Positions 16,164-24,654 of a stretch of 39,953 bases of DNA are shown one piece after another. A model generated the notes under the pieces. It did not search any database. It was given only the letters and a program-made list of their open reading frames with translations, and was not told where the DNA came from. A program made the position numbers and the translations under genes. Each line of letters starts with the position of its first letter. Position 1 is the stretch's first letter. Origin of the DNA: JAGVLN01 sp964515755 (GTDB lineage Bacteria > Pseudomonadota > Alphaproteobacteria > Rickettsiales > JABSSG01); assembly GCA_964515755.1 (NCBI GenBank), contig CAZEVK010000010.1, positions 1 through 39,953 of the forward strand, given 5' to 3'.

Positions 16164-18062
16164 ATGACTTCGATTTTTGGCAATTCTATTTTATATATTG
16201 TACTGCTAATCAATGCGTTGTCTTTTTTTGGTCTTTTTGGATTGATAAAGGGTAAAGATTCAATTGTAAAATATATAAAATTTTATACAGATCTTACTTT
16301 TATCTTTTTATCGTTTGCTTTTATATTATTAATTTATGCTTTTGTTGTTACAGATTACTCTCTTAGTATAGTAGTTAACTATTCACATGAAACTAAACCC
16401 TTGCTTTATAAAGTTAGCGGAGTATGGGCTAATCATGAAGGATCAATGTTACTATGGGTTTGGTTATTTTCTGTGCTGAATGTACTGTTTTTACATTTTA
16501 ACAATTTTTCTAAACTAGATGCTGCGAAAATTCTTGCTATTCAATCAGCGATTTTGTTTTGTTTTCTCTCTTTTATTTTGTTTAATTCTAATGCTTTTGC
16601 TCCTACACAGGAATACTTCCCAGTTGGAAAAGGCTTAAATCCATTGCTTCAGGATTTTGGATTATTGATTCATCCACCAACTTTATATCTTGGATTAGTA
16701 AACTTCTCACTTGGATTTTCAATAGCGATTGTTGCATTATTAAATGGTGATGTTGATAAAAAATGGTTTGATAGTTTTAAGCTATGGGTGATAATTCCAT
16801 GGTTATGCTTAACTGCCGGCATAGGTCTTGGAAGTTGGTGGGCATATCGAGAGCTTGGTTGGGGAGGGTTCTGGTTCTGGGATCCGGTAGAAAATGCCTC
16901 CTTACTGCCATGGTTATCTGCAACTGCCCTGTTACATTCTGTAAAACTTTCATCTGTCAGAGGTTATTTGAAATCTTGGTCGTTATTATTGGCAATTATT
17001 ACTTTTATTCTAACAATTTTTGCCACTTTTTTAGTGCGCTCAGGAATAGTTACATCAGTACATAGTTTTGCTTTGGATACTACAAAAGGAACTTTTATTT
17101 TTTCTATACTTTCTCTAAGTATTGTTATGGGAATGACGATTTTCTTTAAAAAAGCACATAGAATTTATAGTAATGAAATTACTAATTATTTTAGTAAAGA
17201 TGCAGGAATTATTGCCAATAATATTTTATTATTATTTGTGGCAGTAGCTATATTGATTGGTATTTTATATCCGATTAGTTATGAGTTTTTTTATAATAAA
17301 GTTGTAGTAATTAGTGAGGTATATTATGTAGCAATACTTAAGTTAAGCATAATTCCTTTTTTAATATTAATATCAGTTTTTGTATTTTTAAAATGGGAAA
17401 AAGATGAAGTTAGATATCAGATAATATCTTGGGTAATACTATTTATTCTGGCAGTATTATGTACTTTGGCTACTTATTTATATAAGCCAATAGATTCATA
17501 TTTCATCTTGCTAATTCTAGTTTTTTCATATTTTACAGGTATTAATTTAATTGTACATTTTATTAAAAGTTTAGTTTTAGGGAATTCATATTTTCATAAT
17601 GTGGTGCCGATGTTTTTAAGTCATATCGGTTTTGTTATGGTTGTTATATCTATTGCTTTAAATAGCACATGGCAGCAAGAAGCTAGAATAATGATAAAAA
17701 CAAAAGAGATAATTGAATTTGCTAATTATCATATAAAGCTCCAAGATATTAACTATAAAAAAAGTGATAATTTCTTATCTAGGCAGGCTACTCTGCTTGT
17801 TTATAACAGTAATAATTTAGAATTAGCTATTTTATATCCTGAAATAAGATTCTATCCAGTTGAAAATATTTTTACTACAGAAAGTTCTATATATCACTCA
17901 TTCTTTAATGACTTATATATTACTATAGGTGAAATTTTACCAGGCAGTAAAGTAATTGTGAGATTACAGTATAAGCCATTAATTAATTCGATTTGGTTAG
18001 GAGTTGGGTTTATGGTTTTTGGTGGTTGCGTAGCTTTAATTAGAAAGAGGATAAAATTGTGA
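16164..18062 (+). CDS. ccmF: Cytochrome c haem lyase subunit CcmF
   Basis: The 632-residue protein is a polytopic membrane protein with about 14-15 hydrophobic helices. The tryptophan-rich haem-handling motif is clear at about residues 221-247, with WWAYRELGWGGFWFWDPVEN followed by ASLLPWL. KVSGVWANHEGSMLLWVW and LLQDFGLLIHPPTLYLG supply the histidines found in the family. CcmF joins haem from CcmE to apocytochrome c in the periplasm. A periplasmic domain lies at about 520-600 before a last helix. Its TGA stop overlaps the ispE GTG start by four bases. Confidence 0.96.
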   Translation: MTSIFGNSILYIVLLINALSFFGLFGLIKGKDSIVKYIKFYTDLTFIFLSFAFILLIYAFVVTDYSLSIVVNYSHETKPLLYKVSGVWANHEGSMLLWVWLFSVLNVLFLHFNNFSKLDAAKILAIQSAILFCFLSFILFNSNAFAPTQEYFPVGKGLNPLLQDFGLLIHPPTLYLGLVNFSLGFSIAIVALLNGDVDKKWFDSFKLWVIIPWLCLTAGIGLGSWWAYRELGWGGFWFWDPVENASLLPWLSATALLHSVKLSSVRGYLKSWSLLLAIITFILTIFATFLVRSGIVTSVHSFALDTTKGTFIFSILSLSIVMGMTIFFKKAHRIYSNEITNYFSKDAGIIANNILLLFVAVAILIGILYPISYEFFYNKVVVISEVYYVAILKLSIIPFLILISVFVFLKWEKDEVRYQIISWVILFILAVLCTLATYLYKPIDSYFILLILVFSYFTGINLIVHFIKSLVLGNSYFHNVVPMFLSHIGFVMVVISIALNSTWQQEARIMIKTKEIIEFANYHIKLQDINYKKSDNFLSRQATLLVYNSNNLELAILYPEIRFYPVENIFTTESSIYHSFFNDLYITIGEILPGSKVIVRLQYKPLINSIWLGVGFMVFGGCVALIRKRIKL

Positions 18063-18916
18063 CCTCTTTAAAAGCAAAATCATTAGCTAAGATCAATCTT
18101 TTTTTACATATTATGGGTAAAAGAAAAGATGATTATCATGAATTAGACAGCCTAGTAGTGTTTACTGAAGATGTATATGATGTGATTAGTATTGCGCTAT
18201 CTGATCATTATCAATTTATTATTGATGGTCCTTTCGCTAATCGATTAACTAAAAATAAGAATATTATTACTCGTACAGTTAATTTATTAAGTCAGAAATA
18301 TCAAAAACCGCCTTTTGTTAAAATCAGTCTAACTAAAAATTTACCGATTGCATCTGGCATTGGGGGGGGTTCGAGTAATGCTGCTACAACTATAAAGTTA
18401 CTATGCAAATTGTGGAATTTATCAATTTCTGATAGTGAGATGATATCAATCTGTAAAGATATAGGAGCTGATGTACCGATGTTTATTATTAATCAAGCTT
18501 CTTATTTCAATGGTATTGGTGAAATTCTTACTCCGTTAAAAAAAATTCCGAACATTTGGGCTATACTAGCTAATCCAGATATTTCAATATTAACTCCAGA
18601 AATATTTAAAATGGGCTTAAAGAAGTATTTTAAACAACATATATATCATGAATACTCTTTCAATAATCAAACACTGATTAGCTTTTTAAAAAAAACTCAG
18701 AATGATTTATATTTCAATTCTTTAAAATTAGTTCCGTCTTTAAGTCAAATACTTGATACTTTAGCTAATCTTGAGGGTTGTGAAATCAGCCGTATGTCCG
18801 GAAGTGGAGCAACTTGTTTTGGAATATTTAGTAATGTACAACTAGCAGAAACAGCTTTAAAATCTCTTCAGGTAATATTTCCAAATTACTGGATTAAGCT
18901 AACTAAACTAAAATAA
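18059..18916 (+). CDS. ispE: 4-diphosphocytidyl-2-C-methyl-D-erythritol kinase (IspE)
   Basis: The 285-residue protein is a GHMP-family kinase of the MEP isoprenoid pathway. It phosphorylates CDP-methylerythritol at the 2-hydroxyl. The N-terminus SLAKINLFLHIMGKRKDDYH is specific for IspE. The glycine-rich ATP loop is NLPIASGIGGGSSNAA at about residues 96-111, and MSGSGATCFGIF at about 246 is the third GHMP motif. It starts at GTG on the ccmF stop. No other MEP-pathway genes are visible here. Confidence 0.95.
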   Translation: MTSLKAKSLAKINLFLHIMGKRKDDYHELDSLVVFTEDVYDVISIALSDHYQFIIDGPFANRLTKNKNIITRTVNLLSQKYQKPPFVKISLTKNLPIASGIGGGSSNAATTIKLLCKLWNLSISDSEMISICKDIGADVPMFIINQASYFNGIGEILTPLKKIPNIWAILANPDISILTPEIFKMGLKKYFKQHIYHEYSFNNQTLISFLKKTQNDLYFNSLKLVPSLSQILDTLANLEGCEISRMSGSGATCFGIFSNVQLAETALKSLQVIFPNYWIKLTKLK

Positions 18917-18928
18917 TGAGGTAATACG

Positions 18929-19504
18929 ATGCTTTGGAATAAGAAAAAAGATGATACTATATATAGCTCTTTGAATCGTAGGTTATTTGCAGGAATGATA
19001 GATTTATTTTTATTGATTTTGATTTGGACACCATTAGAAAATATAATTTTACAATTAATATACCATGGCAAGCCAAGTCCAAGTCAAATGATGTCTATGA
19101 CTATTCAAAAAAAGCTTGAAAATAACACAGAATCTAACCCACCTAGTTTGAGTATGGTTTTTGATAGTTTTAATAATGTATCAAGCTCGTATGGCATAGG
19201 CGGATTATTAATAGAGCAATTTCTTCCTCTTTTTGTATTGGCAATTATTACTTTTGCTTTTTGGGTAAAAAAACAAGCAACTCCAGGCAAAATGTTGCTG
19301 TCTTTAAAAGTTGTTGATAGTAAAACTTTAGGAAAACCTACAAAATTACAATTTATTACAAGATTGTTTGCTTATCCAGTTTCTTTTATACCACTGGGTC
19401 TTGGTATGTTTTATATTGCCTTCAATAAAAACAAACGTGCTTTACATGATTTAATTGCTGGGACCGCAGTTATCAAAGTTCAAAAAAATAAAAATGAAAA
19501 ATAG
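18929..19504 (+). CDS. RDD-family membrane protein
   Basis: The 191-residue protein has the RDD pattern. An early Arg and Asp occur in the first helix (LNRRLFAGMIDLFLLILI, about residues 16-33). A further helix at about 102-116 is followed by KKQATPGKMLLSLKVVDSKT. Near the end, FNKNKRALHDLIAGTAVI supplies the last conserved Arg and Asp. About three membrane helices are predicted. The molecular function of the family is poorly known, and some members are linked to ion or osmolyte transport. It lies 12 bases after ispE with a TGAGG sequence upstream, and overlaps murD by 11 bases. Confidence 0.85.
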   Translation: MLWNKKKDDTIYSSLNRRLFAGMIDLFLLILIWTPLENIILQLIYHGKPSPSQMMSMTIQKKLENNTESNPPSLSMVFDSFNNVSSSYGIGGLLIEQFLPLFVLAIITFAFWVKKQATPGKMLLSLKVVDSKTLGKPTKLQFITRLFAYPVSFIPLGLGMFYIAFNKNKRALHDLIAGTAVIKVQKNKNEK

Positions 19505-20879
19505 TCTTCACAAAAAGTTCTACGGAATTTTAGGCCTTGCTAGATCCGGAATTGCTACCATAGAGTTTTTTATAAAAAACCAAATTGATTTTATTGCTTG
19601 GGATGATACTGAGAAAGTAAGAAAAAAATTATTAGAGCAGTTTCCTGAAGTTACTCTAATAGATATTTATGATAAAAAATGGTTAGAAATTGATTGTTTA
19701 ATAATTAGCCCAGGAATTCCTACTACATTTCCCAAGCCAAATCCTTTGGTACTAATATTACGTGCTCATAACATACCAATAATTTGTGATATTGACTTGC
19801 TTTATAAATATAATAATTTGGCAAAATTTATTGCTATTACAGGAACTAATGGTAAATCTACTACCACTGCTTTAATAGGCCATATACTAAAAGCTAATAA
19901 AATTAAAACAGAAGTTGGTGGCAATATCGGCACTGGAGTGTTGGCTTTGGAACGATTGAAAAAGGAGGAAGTTTATGTAATAGAAACATCGTCTTATCAA
20001 CTTGAATTGCTTGAAAACAGCGATTGTCACTTTAATGTGTCTGTTTTACTTAATATTACTCCAGATCATTTAGAGCGACATAATGACATGGAAAATTATA
20101 TAAAAGCTAAATGTAACATTTTTAATAATCAATCAAAGCAAGATTGTGCTATTGTTTCAGTAGATAATCCTATTACTAAAAAAATTTATGATTATTTAAA
20201 AGCAGAAAAAAAAAATGGCGCTATTATTCCTATTTCTACTAAACGAAAACTAAAAAATGGTATTAGCGTTATCGATCAGCAACTTGAATTTAAAGATATT
20301 TGTATTACTTTACCTTCTTTGTTACATTTAAAAGGTGAGCATAACGCTGAAAACATTGCAGCTAGTTATGGAGCCGCGCAATTTTTTGGTTTAAGTTCAC
20401 AGCAGATAATTGATACAATTATTAGTTTTCCTGGCCTAGATCATCGATTGCAATTTGTTGATCGTTATAAAAACATCATCTTTTTTAATGATAGTAAGGG
20501 AACCAATGCTGAGTCTACAGAGAAAGCGTTATTGTCTTTTACAAAAAATATATATTGGATAGTTGGTGGTCAAGCTAAAGCTGGAGGAATTAAAAACTTA
20601 GTTCCTTTGTTTTACCGTGTAAAATATGCGTTTATTATTGGTGATGCTCAGGAAGAATTTGCAAAAACTATGGAAAATCTAATTCCTTACATAAAAGCTC
20701 AAAATTTGAGTAACGCCTTTAAGCTTGCTACAGAGATGGCTTTAAAAGATGATCCATCTCAAGATATTATTATTTTACTTTCTCCAGCTTGTGCATCATG
20801 GGATCAGTGGAAAGATTTTGAAGAGCGAGGCAGAGCATTTTGTAATTTTGTAAAAGAATTTTTAGTTAATCATAAATAG
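19494..20879 (+). CDS. murD: UDP-N-acetylmuramoylalanine--D-glutamate ligase (MurD)
   Basis: I use the ATG at 19494 (MKNSLHKKFYGILGLARSG, 461 residues), which overlaps the RDD gene by 11 bases. The frame is open 13 codons further upstream, but that part lies inside the previous gene. The N-terminal domain starts GILGLARSGIATIEF. The ATP loop is AITGTNGKSTTTALIGHIL at about 116-134. NITPDHLERH, KGEHNAENIAAS and FNDSKGTNAEST complete the Mur ligase pattern. It adds D-Glu to UDP-MurNAc-L-Ala in the cytoplasm, so the organism probably makes some peptidoglycan. Confidence 0.95.
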   Translation: MKNSLHKKFYGILGLARSGIATIEFFIKNQIDFIAWDDTEKVRKKLLEQFPEVTLIDIYDKKWLEIDCLIISPGIPTTFPKPNPLVLILRAHNIPIICDIDLLYKYNNLAKFIAITGTNGKSTTTALIGHILKANKIKTEVGGNIGTGVLALERLKKEEVYVIETSSYQLELLENSDCHFNVSVLLNITPDHLERHNDMENYIKAKCNIFNNQSKQDCAIVSVDNPITKKIYDYLKAEKKNGAIIPISTKRKLKNGISVIDQQLEFKDICITLPSLLHLKGEHNAENIAASYGAAQFFGLSSQQIIDTIISFPGLDHRLQFVDRYKNIIFFNDSKGTNAESTEKALLSFTKNIYWIVGGQAKAGGIKNLVPLFYRVKYAFIIGDAQEEFAKTMENLIPYIKAQNLSNAFKLATEMALKDDPSQDIIILLSPACASWDQWKDFEERGRAFCNFVKEFLVNHK

Positions 20880-20884
20880 TTTAT

Positions 20885-21223
20885 ATGATTTCAACGTATA
20901 AATTTGGTATAATTGCTGAATATTTAGCAGTCTTGCTACTGAAATTAAAAATGTATAGAATTATATCCATACGATATCGAAATCATTTTGGTGAAGTTGA
21001 TATTATTGCTCTAAAGCATAATCTGATAATATTCATAGAAGTGAAGGCTAGAGCAAAGGATGTTGGTTATGAATTTGTACAGCAAAAACAAATAAAGCGT
21101 ATAAAAAATGCGGCTTCATTATTTTTGGCAAATTATCCTAAATATCAAAATAAAGATGTAAGATTTGATCTGATTATTATTGCGGGCATCTCTTTTCCAA
21201 AACATTTACAAGATATAGGATGA
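20885..21223 (+). CDS. yraN: YraN/UPF0102 family nuclease-fold protein
   Basis: The 112-residue protein matches the widespread UPF0102 family. The N-terminal helix FGIIAEYLAVLLLKLK is followed by RYRNHFGEVDIIALKHN and LIIFIEVKAR. The Glu, Asp and Glu-x-Lys residues form the active-site pattern of restriction-endonuclease-like folds. It ends with VRFDLIII. The biological role is not settled; Holliday-junction-resolvase-like activity has been proposed. It lies 5 bases after murD and overlaps the next gene by ATGA. Confidence 0.92.
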   Translation: MISTYKFGIIAEYLAVLLLKLKMYRIISIRYRNHFGEVDIIALKHNLIIFIEVKARAKDVGYEFVQQKQIKRIKNAASLFLANYPKYQNKDVRFDLIIIAGISFPKHLQDIG

Positions 21224-22062
21224 GTATGAATAAAAAATTTTTTGACATGATAAAAAATAATATTTTTTATAAATGTATTTACAATTTAATAAAACATGAA
21301 GCGATAGAGTATGCAGGCTACTTAACATATCTTAATGTTCTTTCAGTATTTCCATTTATATTTATTTTTTTTGCAATTATTAGTTTGTTAGATGAGACTA
21401 AGTTTGGTATAGATTTTTTCAATATCATATTATCTCATTTACCACATTATGTTTTAGATACGTTTGGTAAACAAATTAATGAAATTGCTAATGGTCCGCC
21501 GAGTAACTTGATGAATGTAGCGTTGATCGGAGCGATATGGACTGCATCTTCTTCAATTGAAGCGTTGAAATCGATATTTAATAAAATATATCTTGTACAT
21601 AACAAACCAGCATATTTGCGAAGTAGATTAACTAGTATCGTGCAGTTCCTAGTTTTTATTTTTGCTATTATAGCAACAATTACGGTTTTTGTGATTATAC
21701 CAAAATTTTTACCAAAAATACCAAATATTGCTCAATATGCCATATTTAATAATCAATTTAATTACTTATGGGGTAATTTAATTTTACTCCTAATAGTTTC
21801 GACTATATATTATGTTCTAACTAATGCAAAAATAAGCTTTGTTTCTACGATACCAGGAGCGATTATAACAATAATTTTATGGATCATTAGTGGTAATTCG
21901 CTTTCTTTTTATATGATGAATTTCAATCAGGTAAGTGTTATGTACGGAGGTTTGGCTAGTATTATTATTACACTAATTTTCTTATACATATTTAACTTAA
22001 CGTTGATTTTTGGTGCAGAATTTAATAGGCTCTTTGCTCAGAGGCGTTCTAGAAATAGTTAG
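21220..22062 (+). CDS. YihY/BrkB-family inner membrane protein
   Basis: The 280-residue protein has about six membrane helices and the YihY/UPF0761 signature. The blocks include EYAGYLTYLNVLSVFPFIF, ALIGAIWTASSSIEALKSIF near residues 103-122 and YGGLASIIITLIFLYIFNLT near the C-terminus. It ends FGAEFNRLFAQRR. The family was once annotated as ribonuclease BN but is an integral membrane protein of uncertain, possibly transport-related, function. It begins on the stop of yraN. It is convergent with znuB after 23 bases, with no hairpin between them. Confidence 0.9.
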   Translation: MSMNKKFFDMIKNNIFYKCIYNLIKHEAIEYAGYLTYLNVLSVFPFIFIFFAIISLLDETKFGIDFFNIILSHLPHYVLDTFGKQINEIANGPPSNLMNVALIGAIWTASSSIEALKSIFNKIYLVHNKPAYLRSRLTSIVQFLVFIFAIIATITVFVIIPKFLPKIPNIAQYAIFNNQFNYLWGNLILLLIVSTIYYVLTNAKISFVSTIPGAIITIILWIISGNSLSFYMMNFNQVSVMYGGLASIIITLIFLYIFNLTLIFGAEFNRLFAQRRSRNS

Positions 22063-22085
22063 TTTTATCTTAATCTATTACTATC

Positions 22086-22880
22086 TTAAATTGATACGAT
22101 ATTTTTTGCAAATAACGATCCTATGAATATACAAACTGAACTGATTACTATTGCTGGTCCGGAAGGAGTATCAAATAGAGCTGATATAATGATTCCAGAG
22201 CTTACTGAAAGAATACCAAAAATAGTTGCATAAACCATCATCTGTTTAGGAGTATGACTTAAATTGCGAGCAGTAGCGGCTGGTATAACTAACATTGAGG
22301 AAATTAGTAATATTCCAACTATCTTAATTGAAAAGCTGATTAGAACTGCCATAATTAACATAAACTCAAATTCGATCACTTTAGTATTTATACCTTCAAC
22401 CATTGCCATATCTTCGTTAATAGCAGCGCTTAGTAATAACTTCCATCTAAAATATAGCCACAATAAAATGAAAATAGTAAGAATTGATATTATAATTATG
22501 TCATTTAAGTCGACCATTAACAAATCGCCGAAGAGATAAGACATAATATCAATGCGGATATATTTTACAATAGAGATAATTAATAATCCAATTGCTAAAA
22601 AACTGTGCGAGAAAATAGCAATAAGCGTGTCATTAGTGTGATGCTTTTTAAGGTATATTATGGTTAATACAAATATTATACTTATTAGTAAGACGGTATA
22701 AGTAGTATTAATATTTAAAATAATGCCAAGCACTACTCCTAAAGTTGCAGAATGAGCAATAGCGTCTCCGAGGAATGTCATTCTTTTCCATAAAACAACA
22801 CACCCTATTGGGCACATAGATAAGGCAATTGCAATACCACAGATTAGAGCATAAACCATGAAATCATTAAATAGTATCAT
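22086..22880 (-). CDS. znuB: Zinc/manganese ABC transporter permease (ZnuB-like)
   Basis: The 264-residue protein has the ABC-3 permease layout with about eight helices. Signature stretches are WKRMTFLGDAIAHSATLGVV near residue 32, and VGILLISSMLVIPAATARNL near 190, where the conserved Pro-Ala-Ala-x-Ala lies. It ends SGPAIVISSVCIFIGSLF. It would form the membrane channel of a high-affinity zinc importer with ZnuC, whose stop it overlaps by four bases. The periplasmic binding protein (ZnuA) is not in the window. Confidence 0.92.
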   Translation of the reverse strand: MILFNDFMVYALICGIAIALSMCPIGCVVLWKRMTFLGDAIAHSATLGVVLGIILNINTTYTVLLISIIFVLTIIYLKKHHTNDTLIAIFSHSFLAIGLLIISIVKYIRIDIMSYLFGDLLMVDLNDIIIISILTIFILLWLYFRWKLLLSAAINEDMAMVEGINTKVIEFEFMLIMAVLISFSIKIVGILLISSMLVIPAATARNLSHTPKQMMVYATIFGILSVSSGIIISALFDTPSGPAIVISSVCIFIGSLFAKNIVSI

Positions 22881-23605
22881 TTAATATCCTCATGATGATG
22901 GTGTTTGTAATAAGCTAATGTTGAATCTATTGGTAAACCAAATAAATTGTCATATGATTGTTTTTGAATAGTTTTTGGAAGACCTTGGCAGCAAATATGT
23001 TTATTTAAACAAATAACATGGTTAGTTGATTTTATTACTGTATATAGATCGTGAGATACCATAACCATGCTTATTTTTTGTTCAAGCCTGATTTTTTCTA
23101 GCAATAAATAAAAATCATTTTGTCCTTTAATATCTAGTCCCTGTAATGGTTCATCTAAAATCATTAATTCAGGGTTATGTAGTAAGGCTTTAGCTAGCAT
23201 CAATCTTTGTAATTCTCCACCTGAGATATCGTGTACTTGTTGATCAATTATATGAGTTAGGCTTGTATCTGAAATAATTTTAAAAATATCAACATTACTA
23301 TAGTCAATGTTATAATTTAAAAATAAAAAATTACGCACTGTTAAAGGAAGCTGCTTATTAAATATAATTTTTTGAGGCATATAGCCAATTTTAATATTTT
23401 TTTTTCTGTGAATTTCCCCCATAGTTGGCTTTAATATACCTAATAATATCTTTATCAAAGTAGTTTTACCGCCTCCATTCGGACCAATTATAGTTACAAT
23501 ACTCCTAGGTAATACTTCAAGGGTAATATTATCAAGAATTTTATTACTACCTTGGCTATAAGATAATTTATGACAATGAATCAATGGTTGCTTTAAGCTA
23601 TTCAT
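22877..23605 (-). CDS. znuC: Zinc ABC transporter ATP-binding protein (ZnuC-like)
   Basis: The 242-residue ATPase shows Walker A GPNGGGKTTLIKILLG (about 39-54), the signature DISGGELQRLMLAKALL and Walker B LMILDEPLQGLD. The switch histidine lies in VMVSHDL. A C-terminal YYKHHHHEDIK with four adjacent histidines is consistent with zinc handling and is a common feature of ZnuC. It is the first gene of a two-gene operon. The strong ctrA terminator lies directly upstream, so it must have its own promoter in the short gap 23606-23621 or depend on read-through. Confidence 0.94.
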   Translation of the reverse strand: MNSLKQPLIHCHKLSYSQGSNKILDNITLEVLPRSIVTIIGPNGGGKTTLIKILLGILKPTMGEIHRKKNIKIGYMPQKIIFNKQLPLTVRNFLFLNYNIDYSNVDIFKIISDTSLTHIIDQQVHDISGGELQRLMLAKALLHNPELMILDEPLQGLDIKGQNDFYLLLEKIRLEQKISMVMVSHDLYTVIKSTNHVICLNKHICCQGLPKTIQKQSYDNLFGLPIDSTLAYYKHHHHEDIK

Positions 23606-23621
23606 ATATACTATTTAAAAT

Positions 23622-23647
23622 AAAAGCCCCATTTTAATGGGGCTTTT
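23622..23647 (-). terminator. Strong Rho-independent terminator after ctrA
   Basis: GCCCCATT at 23626-23633 pairs perfectly with AATGGGGC at 23636-23643. On the minus strand the stem is followed by a T-rich tract (TTTTATTTTAAA). It lies 25 bases after the ctrA stop and just before the znuC start. The symmetrical A and T flanks would let it act in both directions. Confidence 0.82.
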
Positions 23648-23671
23648 AGATTAGAAATTAAAAAACTTATT

Positions 23672-24397
23672 TTAGTTTTCTAGTTTTTCGTGACTTTGAA
23701 TTTGATGATCTTGTGTTTCGTCATTAAATTCTCTTAACATGTAACCTCTTCCCCATACAGTTTCAATATAATTTCTACCTCCAGATGCATCATATAATTT
23801 TTTACGTAATTTACATATAAATACGTCAATGATTTTTAATTCAGGTTCATCTATACCGCCATATAAGTGGTTCAAAAACATTTCTTTAGTTAGGACAGTG
23901 CCTTTGCGCATAGATAGCAACTCTAAAATTGCATACTCTTTGCTAGTTAAATGCACAGTTTTTGAATCTACTTCAACAGTTCTGTTGTCAAGATTTACAC
24001 AAACTTTGTCAAAGCGAATTACAGATTCTGAATGTCCTTTAGAGCGTCTGACAATAGCTTGAATACGAGCTATTAATTCACCACGATTAAATGGTTTTGT
24101 GAGATAATCATCAGCACCAAATCCTAAGCCTTTGATTTTTTGTTCTGAACCTGATAATCCTGATAAAATAAGGATAGGAATTTTTACTTTTGCAGAGCGT
24201 AGTCTCAATAACACTTCATAGCCATCAATATCTGGTAACATTAAATCTAAAATTATCAAACAATATTCATAAAGTTTTCCTATTTCTAGACCTTCTTCAC
24301 CAAGTTCAGCTGTATCACATACAATACCTTCTGATGCAAGAGCAAGTTCTATAGATCTGGCTGTGGTTTTGTCATCTTCAATTAACAGCACTCTCAT
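23672..24397 (-). CDS. ctrA: Cell-cycle response regulator CtrA
   Basis: The 241-residue protein is an OmpR-type regulator nearly identical in key blocks to alphaproteobacterial CtrA. It starts MRVLLIEDDKTTARSIELAL. The receiver domain has Asp51 in LDLMLPD as phosphoacceptor and Lys101 in DDYLTKPF. The winged-helix domain holds TSKEYAILELLSMRKGTVLT and LYGGIDEPELKIIDVFICKL, the CtrA hallmark. In Caulobacter it controls replication and division genes; in Rickettsiales it is the conserved developmental regulator. The C-terminus (ending SHEKLEN) lacks the terminal Ala-Ala that targets Caulobacter CtrA to ClpXP. A TAAGGAGAA ribosome-binding site precedes the ATG. Confidence 0.97.
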   Translation of the reverse strand: MRVLLIEDDKTTARSIELALASEGIVCDTAELGEEGLEIGKLYEYCLIILDLMLPDIDGYEVLLRLRSAKVKIPILILSGLSGSEQKIKGLGFGADDYLTKPFNRGELIARIQAIVRRSKGHSESVIRFDKVCVNLDNRTVEVDSKTVHLTSKEYAILELLSMRKGTVLTKEMFLNHLYGGIDEPELKIIDVFICKLRKKLYDASGGRNYIETVWGRGYMLREFNDETQDHQIQSHEKLEN

Positions 24398-24575
24398 ATT
24401 TTATTCTCCTTAACAATTATTAAATTATTATCTTTTTAACTTATTTATCTTTATTGCTTTAAAGTTAACTTTCACAATATACACTACCCATTTACAAAGT
24501 AAAAGTAAATAATTAACCAATTTTACTTAAAAATATAAGATTTTGAAAATAATTTAGTTTTAATAAAAATATTTG

Positions 24576-24599
24576 TTCTTATTAATAATTTAATAAGAA
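24576..24599. repeat. Perfect 10-bp inverted repeat upstream of clpA
   Basis: TTCTTATTAA at 24576-24585 and TTAATAAGAA at 24590-24599 are perfect inverted copies around a TAAT spacer, 56 bases before the clpA start. It could be an operator or an AT-rich hairpin. The composition makes a chance match possible. Confidence 0.5.
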
Positions 24600-24654
24600 T
24601 TATGATGTAATATATATTTATACTGTTAATATTTTAAAGAAAGGTAAAAAACTT

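Noticed and set aside
16784..17065. Open frame inside ccmF in another frame
   Set aside because: It overlaps the conserved WWD-type haem-handling region of CcmF and has no independent support.
24398..24654. CtrA boxes (TTAA-N7-TTAA) in the ctrA/clpA intergenic region
   Set aside because: Several TTAA pairs exist but with 2, 4, 6 or 10 bases between them; none has 7, and TTAA is frequent in such AT-rich DNA.
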